This document shows, piece after piece, positions 34,383 to 43,350 of a stretch of DNA of 64,000 bases. This DNA is from Bog-756 sp963812885. Lineage in GTDB: Bacteria; Actinomycetota; Acidimicrobiia; Acidimicrobiales; RAAP-2. The position numbers and the translations under genes were made by a program. Within the stretch, counting starts at the first letter, position 1, and the number at the start of each line of letters is the position of its first letter. Location of the stretch: contig CAWEWZ010000007.1 in the NCBI GenBank assembly GCA_963812885.1, positions 310,001 to 374,000 of the forward strand, given 5' to 3'. The notes beneath the pieces are model-generated. The model did not search any database and was not told the DNA's origin. It saw only the letters and a program-made list of their open reading frames with translations.

Positions 34383-35523
34383 GCTGTGGGACAAGGGGGT
34401 CAACGACCTCCTGACCGATGCCGTCGTCGAGTGCGTGGGGTCGGCCGGGGTGACCATGGAGGCCATCGACGCCTTCTGGCTCGGCACGTTGGGCTCCGGG
34501 AATTCAGGCATCACCCTGTCCAAGCCCCTGAAGGTCGACTACAAGCCGGTCACCAGGGTGGAGAATTTCTGTGCCACCGGCTCCGAGGCGTTCCGGAACG
34601 CCTGCTACGCGGTGGCCTCGGGCGCCTATGAGCTGGCCATGGCCGTCGGCGTCGAGAAGCTGAAGGACTCCGGCTTCTCGGGCCTGACCGGGATCCACAA
34701 GGTCGGAGACGGCACCAACCCCCAGCTGAGCTCGCCGGCCGCCTTCTCGTTCCTGGTTCCGGCCTACTGCCACAAGTACGGCGTCGATCCCGAGGAGATG
34801 GGTGCGGTACTCAACCGGATCGCCTGGAAGAACCACCGCAACGGCGCGGTGAACCCGAGAGCGCAGTTCCGCAAGGAGGTCTCGCTGGAGAAGATCGCCG
34901 CCTCGCCGCGGGTGGCCGGACAGCTCGGGGTCTTCGACTGCAGCGGTGTGAGTGACGGCGCGGCGGCGGCGCTGATCTGCCGGGCCGAGGACGCCCACCG
35001 GTACACGGACTCGCCCCTCTACGTGAAGGGGCTCAGCCTCGTGGCCGGGCCGGGGGCCGGAGCCATCGACCCCGACTACGACTACACCAGCTTCGAAGAG
35101 GTGGTGCGCTCCGCCGCCGACGCCTACCAGCAGGCCGGCATCACCGACCCGCGGGCCGAACTGGCCATGGCCGAGGTTCACGACTGCTTCACACCCACCG
35201 AGCTGGTCCTCATGGAGGACCTGGGTTTTGCCGACCGGGGGACGGCGTGGAAGGAGGAGCTGGCCGGTACCTTCGACCGGGACGGTGAGCTCCCGGTCAA
35301 TCCCGACGGGGGCCTGAAGAGCTTCGGCCACCCGATCGGGGCCACCGGGCTCCGGATGCTCTTCGAGTGCTGGCTGCAGCTCCGGCGCCAGGCCCCGCCC
35401 GAGCGCCAGATCGCCACCGTGACCGAGGGAGGGCGCACCCTCGGGCTCACCCACAACCTGGGTGGCGCGCCCGGGGAGTGCGTGAGCTTCGTGGGCGTGG
35501 TCGGCACGGAACCGTCGGAGTGA
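34318..35523 (+). CDS. Thiolase family protein (acyl-CoA acetyltransferase)
   Basis: A 401-residue thiolase. The active-site Cys lies in VENFCATGSEAFRNACYAVASGAY, the late His in LKSFGHPIGATGLRM and a second in THNLGG. It lacks the usual large loop signature of degradative FadA and resembles SCP2/archaeal-type thiolases that work with DUF35 proteins. GAGGAGAAGGAGAG upstream supports ATG 34318. It follows the HMG-CoA-synthase-like/DUF35 fusion and precedes an acyl-CoA dehydrogenase by one base. It either cleaves 3-ketoacyl-CoA or condenses acyl units; the first fits the setting better. Confidence 0.86.
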   Translation: MTSSGIRDRVAIVGMGCTPFGELWDKGVNDLLTDAVVECVGSAGVTMEAIDAFWLGTLGSGNSGITLSKPLKVDYKPVTRVENFCATGSEAFRNACYAVASGAYELAMAVGVEKLKDSGFSGLTGIHKVGDGTNPQLSSPAAFSFLVPAYCHKYGVDPEEMGAVLNRIAWKNHRNGAVNPRAQFRKEVSLEKIAASPRVAGQLGVFDCSGVSDGAAAALICRAEDAHRYTDSPLYVKGLSLVAGPGAGAIDPDYDYTSFEEVVRSAADAYQQAGITDPRAELAMAEVHDCFTPTELVLMEDLGFADRGTAWKEELAGTFDRDGELPVNPDGGLKSFGHPIGATGLRMLFECWLQLRRQAPPERQIATVTEGGRTLGLTHNLGGAPGECVSFVGVVGTEPSE

Positions 35524-35524
35524 G

Positions 35525-36742
35525 GTGACCGCCACCGGATCCGGCCGGGCGTGGGCCGAGGACGAGGACCAGTCGGCGCTGCGCCAGCTGGCCCGTGACG
35601 TCGCCGCCCGCGAGGTGGGACCGCGGGCGGCCGCCCACGACGAGAGCGGCGAGGTGCCGTCGGAGGCCATCGCCGCCATGGCCGCCGCCGACCTCTTCCG
35701 GGTCACCATCGGCGAGCAGTGGGGCGGCCTCGGGATGGGGGACGTCGAGGCGGCCATCGTGCTGGAGGAGATCGCCCGCCAGGACGTCTCGACGGCCATC
35801 TGCTGCCAGCTGGCCTTCAACGGCCCGCCCCGGGGGATCGAGCACCTCGGTTCGGACGCCCTCAAGGACCGCTGGCTGCCGGCGGTGGCCGACGGCCAGG
35901 CCATCATCAGCATCGGGATCACCGAGCCCGACGCCGGATCGGCCGTCCAGGGCATGCGGACCGCCCTCAAGCCCGACGGGGACCGGTGGCGGCTCGACGG
36001 CTATAAGAACTACTCGACGCTCGGGCACGCCGCCTCGGCGGTGCTGGTCTGGTGCCGGTGGCCCGGCGGGGAGGGGGCCAAGGGGATCGGGGCGGTGATC
36101 GTGCCCATGGACCGGACCGGGGTGGAGCTGACCGGTCGGCACCGGGGGATGGGCATCCACGCCGCCACCGAGTCGGAGATCGCCTTCGACGGGGTGGCCA
36201 TCACCGACGACGACATCCTGGTGGCCGGCGACCCGTCCTCGTCGGAGCCGTTCAAGCTGCTGCTCTCCCATCTCAACCACGAACGGTGCGGGAACGCGGC
36301 CATGTGCATCGGGGCGGCCCAGGGGGCCCTCGAGCGCTCGGTGACGTACATGACCGAGCGGGTGGTCGGGGGCCGGCCCATCGCCGACCTCCAGGGCCTG
36401 CAGTGGAAGGTGGCCGACATGGCGGTGGCCATCGAGGGCGCCCGGTTGTTGCTGAGCCGGGCCGTCGGCCTGGCCGGTCCCGGCGGCACCCCTCCGGCCC
36501 TGGAGACGGCCATGGCCAAGACGGCGGCCAACCTGGCGGCCAAGTTCGTGTGCGACGAGGCCATCCAGATCCACGGGGGGTACGGCTACAGCCGCGAGTA
36601 CCCCCTGGAGCGGGCCTACCGGGACATCCGGGGCCTGTGCATCGGGGCCGGCACGGTGGAGGCCCAGCGCAACTACATCGGTTCGAGCATCGTGGCCGGC
36701 CGGACTTCGGTCTCGCCCGGTTGGGTGCCTCCGGCCCGCTAG
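35525..36742 (+). CDS. Acyl-CoA dehydrogenase
   Basis: A 405-residue complete acyl-CoA dehydrogenase. Seen are LRQLARDVAAREVGPRAAAHDESGEVP, WGGLGMGDVEAAIVLEEIARQD, the flavin motif SIGITEPDAGSAVQGM, RCGNAAMCIGAAQGALERSVTYM, and IQIHGGYGYSREYPLERAYRDIRG with the loop leading to GAGTVEAQRNYIGSSI. It looks like the self-sufficient homotetrameric type. GTG 35525 starts one base after the thiolase stop. A hairpin with a T-run follows. Confidence 0.87.
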   Translation: MTATGSGRAWAEDEDQSALRQLARDVAAREVGPRAAAHDESGEVPSEAIAAMAAADLFRVTIGEQWGGLGMGDVEAAIVLEEIARQDVSTAICCQLAFNGPPRGIEHLGSDALKDRWLPAVADGQAIISIGITEPDAGSAVQGMRTALKPDGDRWRLDGYKNYSTLGHAASAVLVWCRWPGGEGAKGIGAVIVPMDRTGVELTGRHRGMGIHAATESEIAFDGVAITDDDILVAGDPSSSEPFKLLLSHLNHERCGNAAMCIGAAQGALERSVTYMTERVVGGRPIADLQGLQWKVADMAVAIEGARLLLSRAVGLAGPGGTPPALETAMAKTAANLAAKFVCDEAIQIHGGYGYSREYPLERAYRDIRGLCIGAGTVEAQRNYIGSSIVAGRTSVSPGWVPPAR

Positions 36743-36768
36743 CCGTCGTTTGGGAAAACGGCCTTTTC
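36742..36768 (+). terminator. Probable intrinsic terminator
   Basis: GCCGT and ACGGC pair, with TTT/AAA continuing the stem past a small bulge and a GGG loop, followed by CTTTT. It begins at the stop codon of the dehydrogenase and would end the 28.6-36.7 kb operon. Confidence 0.5.
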
Positions 36769-37202
36769 AGCGCCAGGTTCACCCCGTCAGGTCCGTTGAG
36801 CCAGGGATCCGCCGTCCTGCGCTCCGGGCCTCGACATCTTCTCGGGCCCCCGACACTGCTGACCGGCGCCCGGGCGCGCCAAACCCCCTCGGCGAAAAAG
36901 GGGATTGACGCACATCATCAGGCCAGAGGATTGGGATGGCGGGAACCACTCATCAACCTGACGCCATTTCGAATACCCGGCCGCCACCTGGGTCAAACCT
37001 CAAAACCGGCACAACCGGAGTGTTGGAGGTGCACCCGGTCTGACCAGGGGTTCCCGTTCCCCCGGGGAGCCGGCCGGGTCCATGCGGCGGCGAGCGGTCG
37101 TCGGCCCGAGGGTGGAGGGGCCGGGCCAGGTGGGCCACCGCCACCCACCCGCCTCCGGGTGGGCCGCCGGACCGCTCCCGGGCGCCGTTTCCCCGGCCCC
37201 GT
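36769..37202. other. Gene-free spacer of about 430 bases
   Basis: No convincing coding frame or RNA gene. It has AT-richer patches (around 36885-36990) than its surroundings and a weak inverted repeat CCCCT/AGGGG at about 36887-36905 that lacks a T-run. The right half is very GC-rich. It probably only holds the upstream region of the TetR gene. Confidence 0.5.
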
Positions 37203-37208
37203 TAGTCT
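37203..37208 (+). promoter_or_regulatory. -10 box, leaderless promoter of the TetR gene
   Basis: TAGTCT followed by six bases and GTG 37215. Confidence 0.55.
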
Positions 37209-37214
37209 GGCGGC

Positions 37215-37865
37215 GTGTCCGCGGTGGCTGCCAGGGGCGTCCTCGATCCTCCGGGTTCGCCGGCGACGGCCGCCGAACGGACCCGGCTGATGGATGCCGC
37301 CCTGCACGTGATGCGTCGCAACGGCTTCCAGGGGGCCAGCGTGCAGGACATCCTCGACCGTGCCGGGCTCTCGACCCGCGCCTTCTACCGCCAGTTCCGT
37401 TCGAAGGACGATCTCCTACTGGCCATGTTCAGAACGGCGTCCGACCCCGATGTGGCCCAGGTGACCCGGGCGGCGGCCGGAGCGCCCACGGCCCTCGACG
37501 CCGTCCGCACCTGGATCGACGAGATGCTGGCCATGGCCTTCGACCCGCGCCGGGTGCGCCGCCTGGTCATCTTCAATGCGGTGGCTCGACAGGCCGACGG
37601 GTACGAGGAGGAAGAGGCGACCCTCCGATCGAGTCTCATCGCCCCGTTGCTGGGAGCACTGGAGCGGGGTTCCTCGGACGGTTCGTTTCCGGCCACCGAT
37701 CCGCTTCCCGACGCCGACGCCATCTTCGACCTGGTCTGGAGCGTGGCCCATCCCCAGCGACGGCTGGCCATGACCGATCGGGCCCGGGCCCGGGACCAGG
37801 TCCTCCGCTTCTGCCTTCCCGCCCTCGGCGTGGACCGGAGCGTCGGAGCGGTCCAACCGGGCTGA
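37215..37865 (+). CDS. TetR/AcrR-family transcriptional regulator
   Basis: A 216-residue regulator. Residues 17-65 are the DNA-binding domain: ERTRLMDAALHVMRRNGFQGASVQDILDRAGLSTRAFYRQFRSKDDLLLAMF. The rest is a helical ligand-binding domain. Such regulators in catabolic regions usually sense an acyl-CoA or the substrate and repress nearby genes. A palindrome lies just downstream, before the acyl-CoA dehydrogenase gene. The leaderless GTG start is set by the -10 box. Confidence 0.88.
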   Translation: MSAVAARGVLDPPGSPATAAERTRLMDAALHVMRRNGFQGASVQDILDRAGLSTRAFYRQFRSKDDLLLAMFRTASDPDVAQVTRAAAGAPTALDAVRTWIDEMLAMAFDPRRVRRLVIFNAVARQADGYEEEEATLRSSLIAPLLGALERGSSDGSFPATDPLPDADAIFDLVWSVAHPQRRLAMTDRARARDQVLRFCLPALGVDRSVGAVQPG

Positions 37866-37897
37866 GCCCCGACCGCCGAGGTGAAAACGGCATTGTC

Positions 37898-37911
37898 GGG
37901 CTCGTGAGCCC
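37898..37911. promoter_or_regulatory. Inverted repeat between tetR and the dehydrogenase operon
   Basis: GGGCTCGTGAGCCC, six-base arms around GT. TACCGT (37917-37922) just after it could be a -10 box. It may be an operator for the TetR protein or a small hairpin of the upstream transcript. Confidence 0.35.
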
Positions 37912-37976
37912 TGGTGTACCGTGAGGCGCCATCGCCGGAGGAGCGGCCGTGCTGCGGTCAACGATCAGGAGAAGAC

Positions 37977-39127
37977 GTGGAAATCGACGCTGCAACGCCC
38001 ACCTCCGTCACGGAGTTCCGGCGCGCGTTGGCGGAGTGGCTCGACGCCAATCTGACCCCCGAGGTGGTCGAGGCCGGCCGGGAGGGGTTCGAGGACGAGC
38101 GCACCCTGGAGTTGCTGCGCGGGTGGAACCGGGCGCTGGCCGATGCCGGCTGGGCGGCGGTGGCCTGGCCGGCCGAGTACGGGGGTCGGGACGCCGGCGT
38201 GGCCGAGCAGCTGGCCTACCTCGAGGTCATGTCGCGAGGCCGAGGCGCCCGGGCCGCTGAACGTCATCGGGGTGGCCAACATCGCGCCGGCCATCCTCGA
38301 GGTCGGAACCCAGGAGCAGAAGGACCGCTTCCTCGCCCCGATGCTCCGTGGGGACGAGATCTGGTGCCAGGGCATGTCCGAGCCCGACGCCGGATCGGAC
38401 CTGGCCTCGCTGCGCACCTCGGCGGTGGTCGACGGCGACGAGTTCGTGATCAACGGCCAGAAGACGTGGAACAGCCTCGGCCACCATGCCGACTGGTGCC
38501 AGCTCTACGTTCGCACCGATCCGTCGGCCCCCAAGCACGCCGGCATCAGCTGCCTGCTCGTCGATATGCGGTCACGCCGGGATCGAAGCCCGCCCGCTCC
38601 GCACCATGACCGGTGAGGTCATGTTCTCGGAGCTCTTCTTCACCGAGGTGCGGGTGCCGACGACCTCCCTCCTCGGACCGCTCAACGAGGGATGGAAGGT
38701 GGCCATGACCACGTTGAGCTTCGAGCGGGCCGGGGTGGCCAAGTTCCACCTCAGCCTGAGCGCCCGCTTCGCCGACCTGGTCGAGGAGACCCGCCGGAGC
38801 GGCATCGAGGTGTCGCCCGTCCAACGCGACCGCCTGATCCAGCTGTACAGCCGCATCGCCTGCCTGCGCTGGTCCACGGCCCGCGAGCTCGAGGTCGTCG
38901 GTCGTGGCGGCCGGCCGTCGGCGGCCAACGGGAGTCTGGCCAAACTGATGTGGGCCGACATCTCCCAGGAGCTGGCCGGGCTGGCCCTCGGCCTGCTCGG
39001 GCCCGGGGCCCTGGAGGGTCCGTGGTCAAGGAGCCTTCTCGGCTCCCGCGGGTCGTCGATCGCCGGCGGCACCACCGAGATCAACCGGAATATCGTGGCC
39101 GAACACGGTCTGGGGCTTCCCCGATGA
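37977..39127 (+). CDS. Acyl-CoA dehydrogenase (two frameshifts)
   Basis: About 382 residues. Seen are WAAVAWPAEYGGRDAGVAEQLAYLEVMSR, the flavin motif WCQGMSEPDAGSDLASL, GQKTWNSLGHHADWCQLYVRTD, MFSELFFTEVRVP, LNEGWKVAMTTLSFERAG and the C-terminal SSIAGGTTEINRNIVAEHGLGLPR. Frame breaks lie at about 38237-38242 (one base less gives MSRAEAPGPLNVIG) and about 38572 (one base less gives DMRHAGIEARPL). AGGAGA precedes GTG 37977. It has the complete flavin motif of catalytic-type subunits. It is followed by an SDR and an aldehyde dehydrogenase. Confidence 0.86.
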
Positions 39128-39164
39128 CCGTCACGGTCCTGAGTGAGAGTGGGGAGTCGGCTTC

Positions 39165-39971
39165 ATGAGCACGTACGAAGGACGCCGGGTCATCGTGAGC
39201 GGCGGGGGAGGTGCCGGGATGGGGGCCGCCGTGGTCCGCCAGCTCAAGCCCCTCGGCGCCGAGATTCACGTGATCGACCTCAAGGAGCCGCCGGTCGAGG
39301 TGGACGGCTACCACTCGACCGACCTGCGCGACCCCGGGGCCATCGCCGCCGCCGTGGATGCGGTGGGGGGCCGGATCGACGCCCTGTTCAACTGCGCCGG
39401 ACTTCCCGGGGGGCGGTTCTCGGACCTCGACACCATGCTGGTCAACTTCGTCGGCCAACGACATCTGGCCGATCTGGTGGCGGAGCGGATGGGGGAGGGC
39501 GGCGCCATCGCCAGCATCTCCTCGGGGGCCGGGGCCAGCTGGATGGCCAACGTGGAGAAGTGGAAGCCCCTGGTGGCCACCGAGGGATTCGCGGCGGGCC
39601 GGCAATGGCTGGAGGAGCATCCCGAGGAGATCGCCAGCGGCTACGCGCCCTCCAAGGAGGTGATCATCGTGTGGACGGTATGGAGGTCCCTGGCCCTGGC
39701 CGAACGGGGCATCCGGATCAACTGCACCCTTCCCGGCCCGACCGACACGCCGATGATGCCCGACTTCGAGGACCAGATGGGGAAGGAGTTCATGGACAAC
39801 TACCCGATTCCGCTCGGCCACCGGCAGACGCCGGACGAGCAGGCGGCGCCGCTGGTCTTCTTGAACTCACCGGCGGCGTCGGCCATCACCGGCGAGGCCA
39901 TCCTCACCGACGGGGGCACCATGGCCGCACTGGCCGTCGGCACCCTCGATGTCTCGGCCTTCGGCTTCTGA
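39165..39971 (+). CDS. Short-chain dehydrogenase/reductase
   Basis: A 268-residue SDR. It has a Gly-rich nucleotide loop VIVSGGGGAGMGAA, a D..D stretch (STDLRDPGAI), FNCAGLPGG, Ser in SISSGAG and catalytic Tyr/Lys in SGYAPSKEV. An insert of about 25 residues (NVEKWKPLVATEGFAAGRQWLEEHPEE) between Ser and Tyr resembles 3-alpha-hydroxysteroid dehydrogenase-like SDRs. It would oxidise or reduce an alcohol/ketone, here plausibly a ring hydroxyl. GGGGAG upstream supports the ATG. Confidence 0.86.
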   Translation: MSTYEGRRVIVSGGGGAGMGAAVVRQLKPLGAEIHVIDLKEPPVEVDGYHSTDLRDPGAIAAAVDAVGGRIDALFNCAGLPGGRFSDLDTMLVNFVGQRHLADLVAERMGEGGAIASISSGAGASWMANVEKWKPLVATEGFAAGRQWLEEHPEEIASGYAPSKEVIIVWTVWRSLALAERGIRINCTLPGPTDTPMMPDFEDQMGKEFMDNYPIPLGHRQTPDEQAAPLVFLNSPAASAITGEAILTDGGTMAALAVGTLDVSAFGF

Positions 39972-40025
39972 TCAGCGACAGGGACGCGGTGGCCGGTCCC
40001 GGGTCGGGGTGTGGGCCAGACCGAT

Positions 40026-40070
40026 GAATTGAGCGAGTTGAATGAGTTGAGTGAATTCAGAGAGTTGAGG
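40026..40070 (+). repeat. Five tandem 9-base repeats in the aldehyde dehydrogenase leader
   Basis: GAATTGAGC, GAGTTGAAT, GAGTTGAGT, GAATTCAGA and GAGTTGAGG follow without gaps (consensus GAGTTGAGT). The patch is far poorer in GC than its surroundings. The last unit runs into GAGGAGG, the ribosome site for ATG 40082. It might bind a regulator or keep the start region unfolded. Confidence 0.7.
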
Positions 40071-40081
40071 AGGATCGCACC

Positions 40082-41582
40082 ATGACCACGACCCAGGAGG
40101 GCACCGCCGTTGTCGGCGAGGCCAGGATGCTCATCGACGGGAAGCTGGAGGAGGCGATCTCCGGTCGCCGGTTCGACAACGTCAACCCGGCCACCGAGGG
40201 GGTGCTGGGCACCACGGCCGACGCCGGGCATGAGGACATGGACCGGGCCATCGCCGCCGCCCGGCGGGCCTTCGACGAGACGGACTGGTCGACCAACCGG
40301 GAGCTGCGCAAGCGGTGCCTGCTGCAGCTGCAGGACGCGCTCGAATCGGAGGTCGAGCTGCTGCGGGCCGAGCTGGTGGCCGAGGTGGGTACCCCGGTCC
40401 TGTTGACCTACGGCCCCCAACTCGACGAGCCCCTGTCGGACGGCCTCCGGTGGCCGGCCAAGTTCATCGACGAGTACACCTGGGAACGCGATCTCCCCGA
40501 GGGGAAGGCGTTCGGGATGCGCAGCTGGCGCAAGGTCCTCAAGGAGCCGGTCGGGGTGGTCGCCGCCATCGTGCCGTGGAACTACCCCTTCGAGGTGTCC
40601 ATCAACAAGATCGGGCAGGCCCTGGCCGCCGGCAACACGGTCATCCTGAAGCCCGCCCCCGACACGCCGTGGAACGCCACCCGGATCGGCCGGTTGGTGG
40701 CCGAGCGGACCGACTTCCCCGACGGTGTCTTCCAAGTGGTCACCACCACCGACAACCAGGTGGCCGAGGACCTGGTCACCGACCCCAGGGTCGATCTGAT
40801 CTCCTTCACCGGCTCGACCGCGGTCGGCCGTCGCATCATGGAGAAGGGAGCTCCCACGCTGAAGAGGCTCTTCCTCGAACTGGGCGGCAAGTCGGCCGAT
40901 GTGGTGCTCGACGACGCCGACTTCTCCGAGAAGCTCTCCTTCGCCTGGGCGGTGTGCACCCACGGGGGCCAGGGCTGCGTCATGCTCACCCGGATGCTGC
41001 TGCCGCGTTCCCGCTACGACGAGGGGATCGCCTTGATGGAGGAGGGGTTCCGAAACGGTGGCCTACGGGGATCCCACCGATCCCTCGAACTTCCAGGGCC
41101 CCCAGATCAACGCCACCCAGCAGGCCAAGATCCTCCGCTACATCGAACAGGGAACCGAGCAGGGCGCGAGGGTGGTGGTGGGAGGCGGACGGCCCGCCCA
41201 TCTGCCCACCGGCTACTACGTCGAGCCCACCCTGATGGCCGATGTGGACAACTCGATGACCATCGCCCGGGAGGAGATCTTCGGCCCGGTGCTCGTGGTC
41301 ATCCCCTTCGAGGACGATGACGACGCCGTGCGCATCGCCAACGACAGCCCCTACGGACTCGGTTGCGGAGTCACCTCGGGCTCGGAGGAGCGCGCCGTGC
41401 GGGTGGCCCGGAGGATCCGGGCCGGATCGGCCATGGTCAACGGTGGCATCTGGTACGGAGCCGACGCGCCCTTCGGCGGCTACAAGGCCAGCGGGATCGG
41501 TCGGCAGAACGGCATCGAGGGATTCGACCAGTACACCGAGACCAAGACGATCGCCGGCGGGCTGCCTCCGCTCGACGGATGA
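40082..41582 (+). CDS. NAD(P)-dependent aldehyde dehydrogenase (one frameshift)
   Basis: About 499 residues of the aldehyde dehydrogenase superfamily. Seen are PVGVVAAIVPWNYPFEVS, ILKPAPDTPWNA, the cofactor stretch ISFTGSTAVGRRI, the catalytic Glu in FLELGGKSADVV, the catalytic Cys in HGGQGCVMLTR, and EEIFGPVLVVIPF. The frame breaks at about 41057; one base less gives GFRNVAYGDPTDPSNFQGPQ. It oxidises an aldehyde to the acid, which the nearby synthetases could then activate. GAGGAGG precedes the ATG. Confidence 0.88.
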
Positions 41583-41621
41583 CCGGCTGACGCCCGGCTC
41601 GGCCGGGCGGCCATCGGCGGT

Positions 41622-42476
41622 TCAGCGGAGCCGCCAGTCGATCCGCTTCCCGGAGGTGAACCGCTTCTGCCCTTCGGCCAGCTGGGCCGGGTCGGTCCCG
41701 ATGTTGGTGAACAGGTAGGCCTGGTCGAGGGCCTGCTGACGGGAGAGCTCCAGACCCGCCCACAGGGCCCGCACCGTCCCCCCGACCCCCAGCGCCGGCT
41801 GGTCGGCGATGGCCTGCGCGGCCCAGGCTGTCCGCTCCCGGAGTTCGTCGGCCGGCACCACTTCGGAGACGAAGCCGATCTGGTTGGCGCGGGCCGCCGA
41901 CATCCGTTCGTTGGCGCCGAGCAGGGAGAGCCGCATGACCTCCTGGAAGGGCATCTTCTGGAGGAGGAAGATCGGTTCGAAGGCGGCCGGCATGCCGTAG
42001 GTGACGTGGGGGTCGAAGAAGGTGGCGTGCTCGGCGGCGATGATGAAGTCGACTTCGCCGAGGATGTAGAAGGCTCCGCCGCAGGCCATGCCGTTGACGG
42101 CGGCGATGATCGGCTTCCACAGATCGTTCGACTTGGGGCAGACGCTCTTCCCCGGATCGTCGAAGTCCCACGGGGTGTTGTACCCGGGCAGCTTGCCCGG
42201 CGGCAGGTCGTCGAACGAGGCGATCTCCCCACGGTCCAAGCCGGTGCAGAATGCCTTGTCGCCTGACCCGGTGATGACGATGCAGCGCACATCGTCGTTG
42301 GTGCGGAGCATCATCCAGAGCTCGCGCAGCTCGCGCTGCATGGTGGTGTCGAAGGCGTTGAGCGCTTCGGGCCGGTTGAGGGTGACCCACGCCACGCCGT
42401 CGGATTCGTCGTACAGGAGGGTCTCGAGCTCGGGCATGGCGGCCATGGTATCCGTCCCCATCGACACCGACCCCAT
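41622..42476 (-). CDS. Enoyl-CoA hydratase/isomerase family protein
   Basis: A 284-residue crotonase-fold enzyme. Seen are VAWVTLNRPEALNAFDTTM, VITGSGDKAFCTGLDRGE, AAVNGMACGGAFYILGEVDFIIAAEHATF and the later FDPHVTYGMPAAFEPIFLL. An insert of about 20 residues (SFDDLPPGKLPGYNTPWDFDD) follows the first oxyanion-hole stretch. AGGA five bases before ATG 42476 supports that start; ATGs at 42446 and 42437 are alternatives. It is the last gene of the BVMO operon, seven bases after the amidohydrolase. Confidence 0.83.
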   Translation of the reverse strand: MGSVSMGTDTMAAMPELETLLYDESDGVAWVTLNRPEALNAFDTTMQRELRELWMMLRTNDDVRCIVITGSGDKAFCTGLDRGEIASFDDLPPGKLPGYNTPWDFDDPGKSVCPKSNDLWKPIIAAVNGMACGGAFYILGEVDFIIAAEHATFFDPHVTYGMPAAFEPIFLLQKMPFQEVMRLSLLGANERMSAARANQIGFVSEVVPADELRERTAWAAQAIADQPALGVGGTVRALWAGLELSRQQALDQAYLFTNIGTDPAQLAEGQKRFTSGKRIDWRLR

Positions 42477-42482
42477 TGCGTC

Positions 42483-43350
42483 CTACACGCGGTAGACGCG
42501 CGCCGCGTTGCCGGCGAAGAGCTTGTCGCGGGAGTCGTCGCCGAGGCCTTCGGTCACGGTGCTGAACGTGGTGTAGAGCTCGTCGAAGGTGCCGTACATG
42601 GCATCGACGGGGAAGTTGCTGGCGAACATACAGCGGTCGACGCCGAACTGTTCGATGGCATACTCGAGCCACGGGGCGAATGCATCCGATCGCATCGAGC
42701 CGATGGGCATGGCCAGGCCCGACAGTTTGCACACGACGTTGTCGCCAAGGCCGGCCAACGCGGCGATGCCGGTCCGCCAGACGGCGCGCTCGTCGTCGGA
42801 GTCCGACCGCGGCCATCCGGTGTGTTCGACGACGACGGTCAGGCCGTCGAACCCGGCCAGGCCTGCTGCCGCCTCGAGGAGTTGATCGGAATGGGCCATC
42901 AGCTCGAAGAGCAGGTTGCGCTCCTCGAGCGCACGGAGCACGCCCGGGTCGGGGACAGGAGCCAGGTGGGCTCCCATCGGGCGGATCCCTCGGAAGCGCG
43001 GCGCGGTCATCTGCCGGTCGAGGAGCTCGACCGCCTCGGCGATCGTGTCGGTGGGCGGGAGCCCGCCGACGATGGCGTCGGGACCGCCGCTGACCGCGGC
43101 GTTGCCGTCGAGCTCGATGGTCTCCTCGATGGAATGGGCACCGGTGGCGGCGGCCACATTCACGAACTTCTCGACGTTCCACCCGGCGGTCTCCGACCGG
43201 TAGATGTCGGCGTCGAAGCGGCGGTACATGCGGGAGGCATCGCCGCCGCCTCCGGCCGGAGGGCGCCCGAGATAGGGGTACCAGTCGGTGCGGGCCGGGT
43301 CCCACAGGTGCACATGGGCGTCGACGACGCGCGTCGGGCCCGTCGGTCAT
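42483..43350 (-). CDS. Amidohydrolase 2 family (lactonase/decarboxylase-like; one frameshift)
   Basis: About 288 residues, TIM-barrel hydrolase. With one base removed at about 43339-43341 it begins MTDGPTRVVDAHVHLWDPARTDWYP, giving the metal-binding DAHVHLWDP. Later come RGIRPMGAHLAP, VVVEHTGWPRSDSD, KLSGLAMPIG and MFASNFPVDAMYG with the late Asp region. It resembles 2-pyrone-4,6-dicarboxylate-lactonase-type enzymes, so it may open a lactone. That would follow naturally from the Baeyer-Villiger enzyme in the same operon, which makes esters or lactones. Its ATG overlaps the SDR stop (ATGA). Confidence 0.82.

Noticed and set aside
36887..36905. CCCCT/AGGGG inverted repeat as a terminator or regulatory hairpin
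   Set aside because: Five-base stem, long loop and no T-run in either direction; chance is likely.
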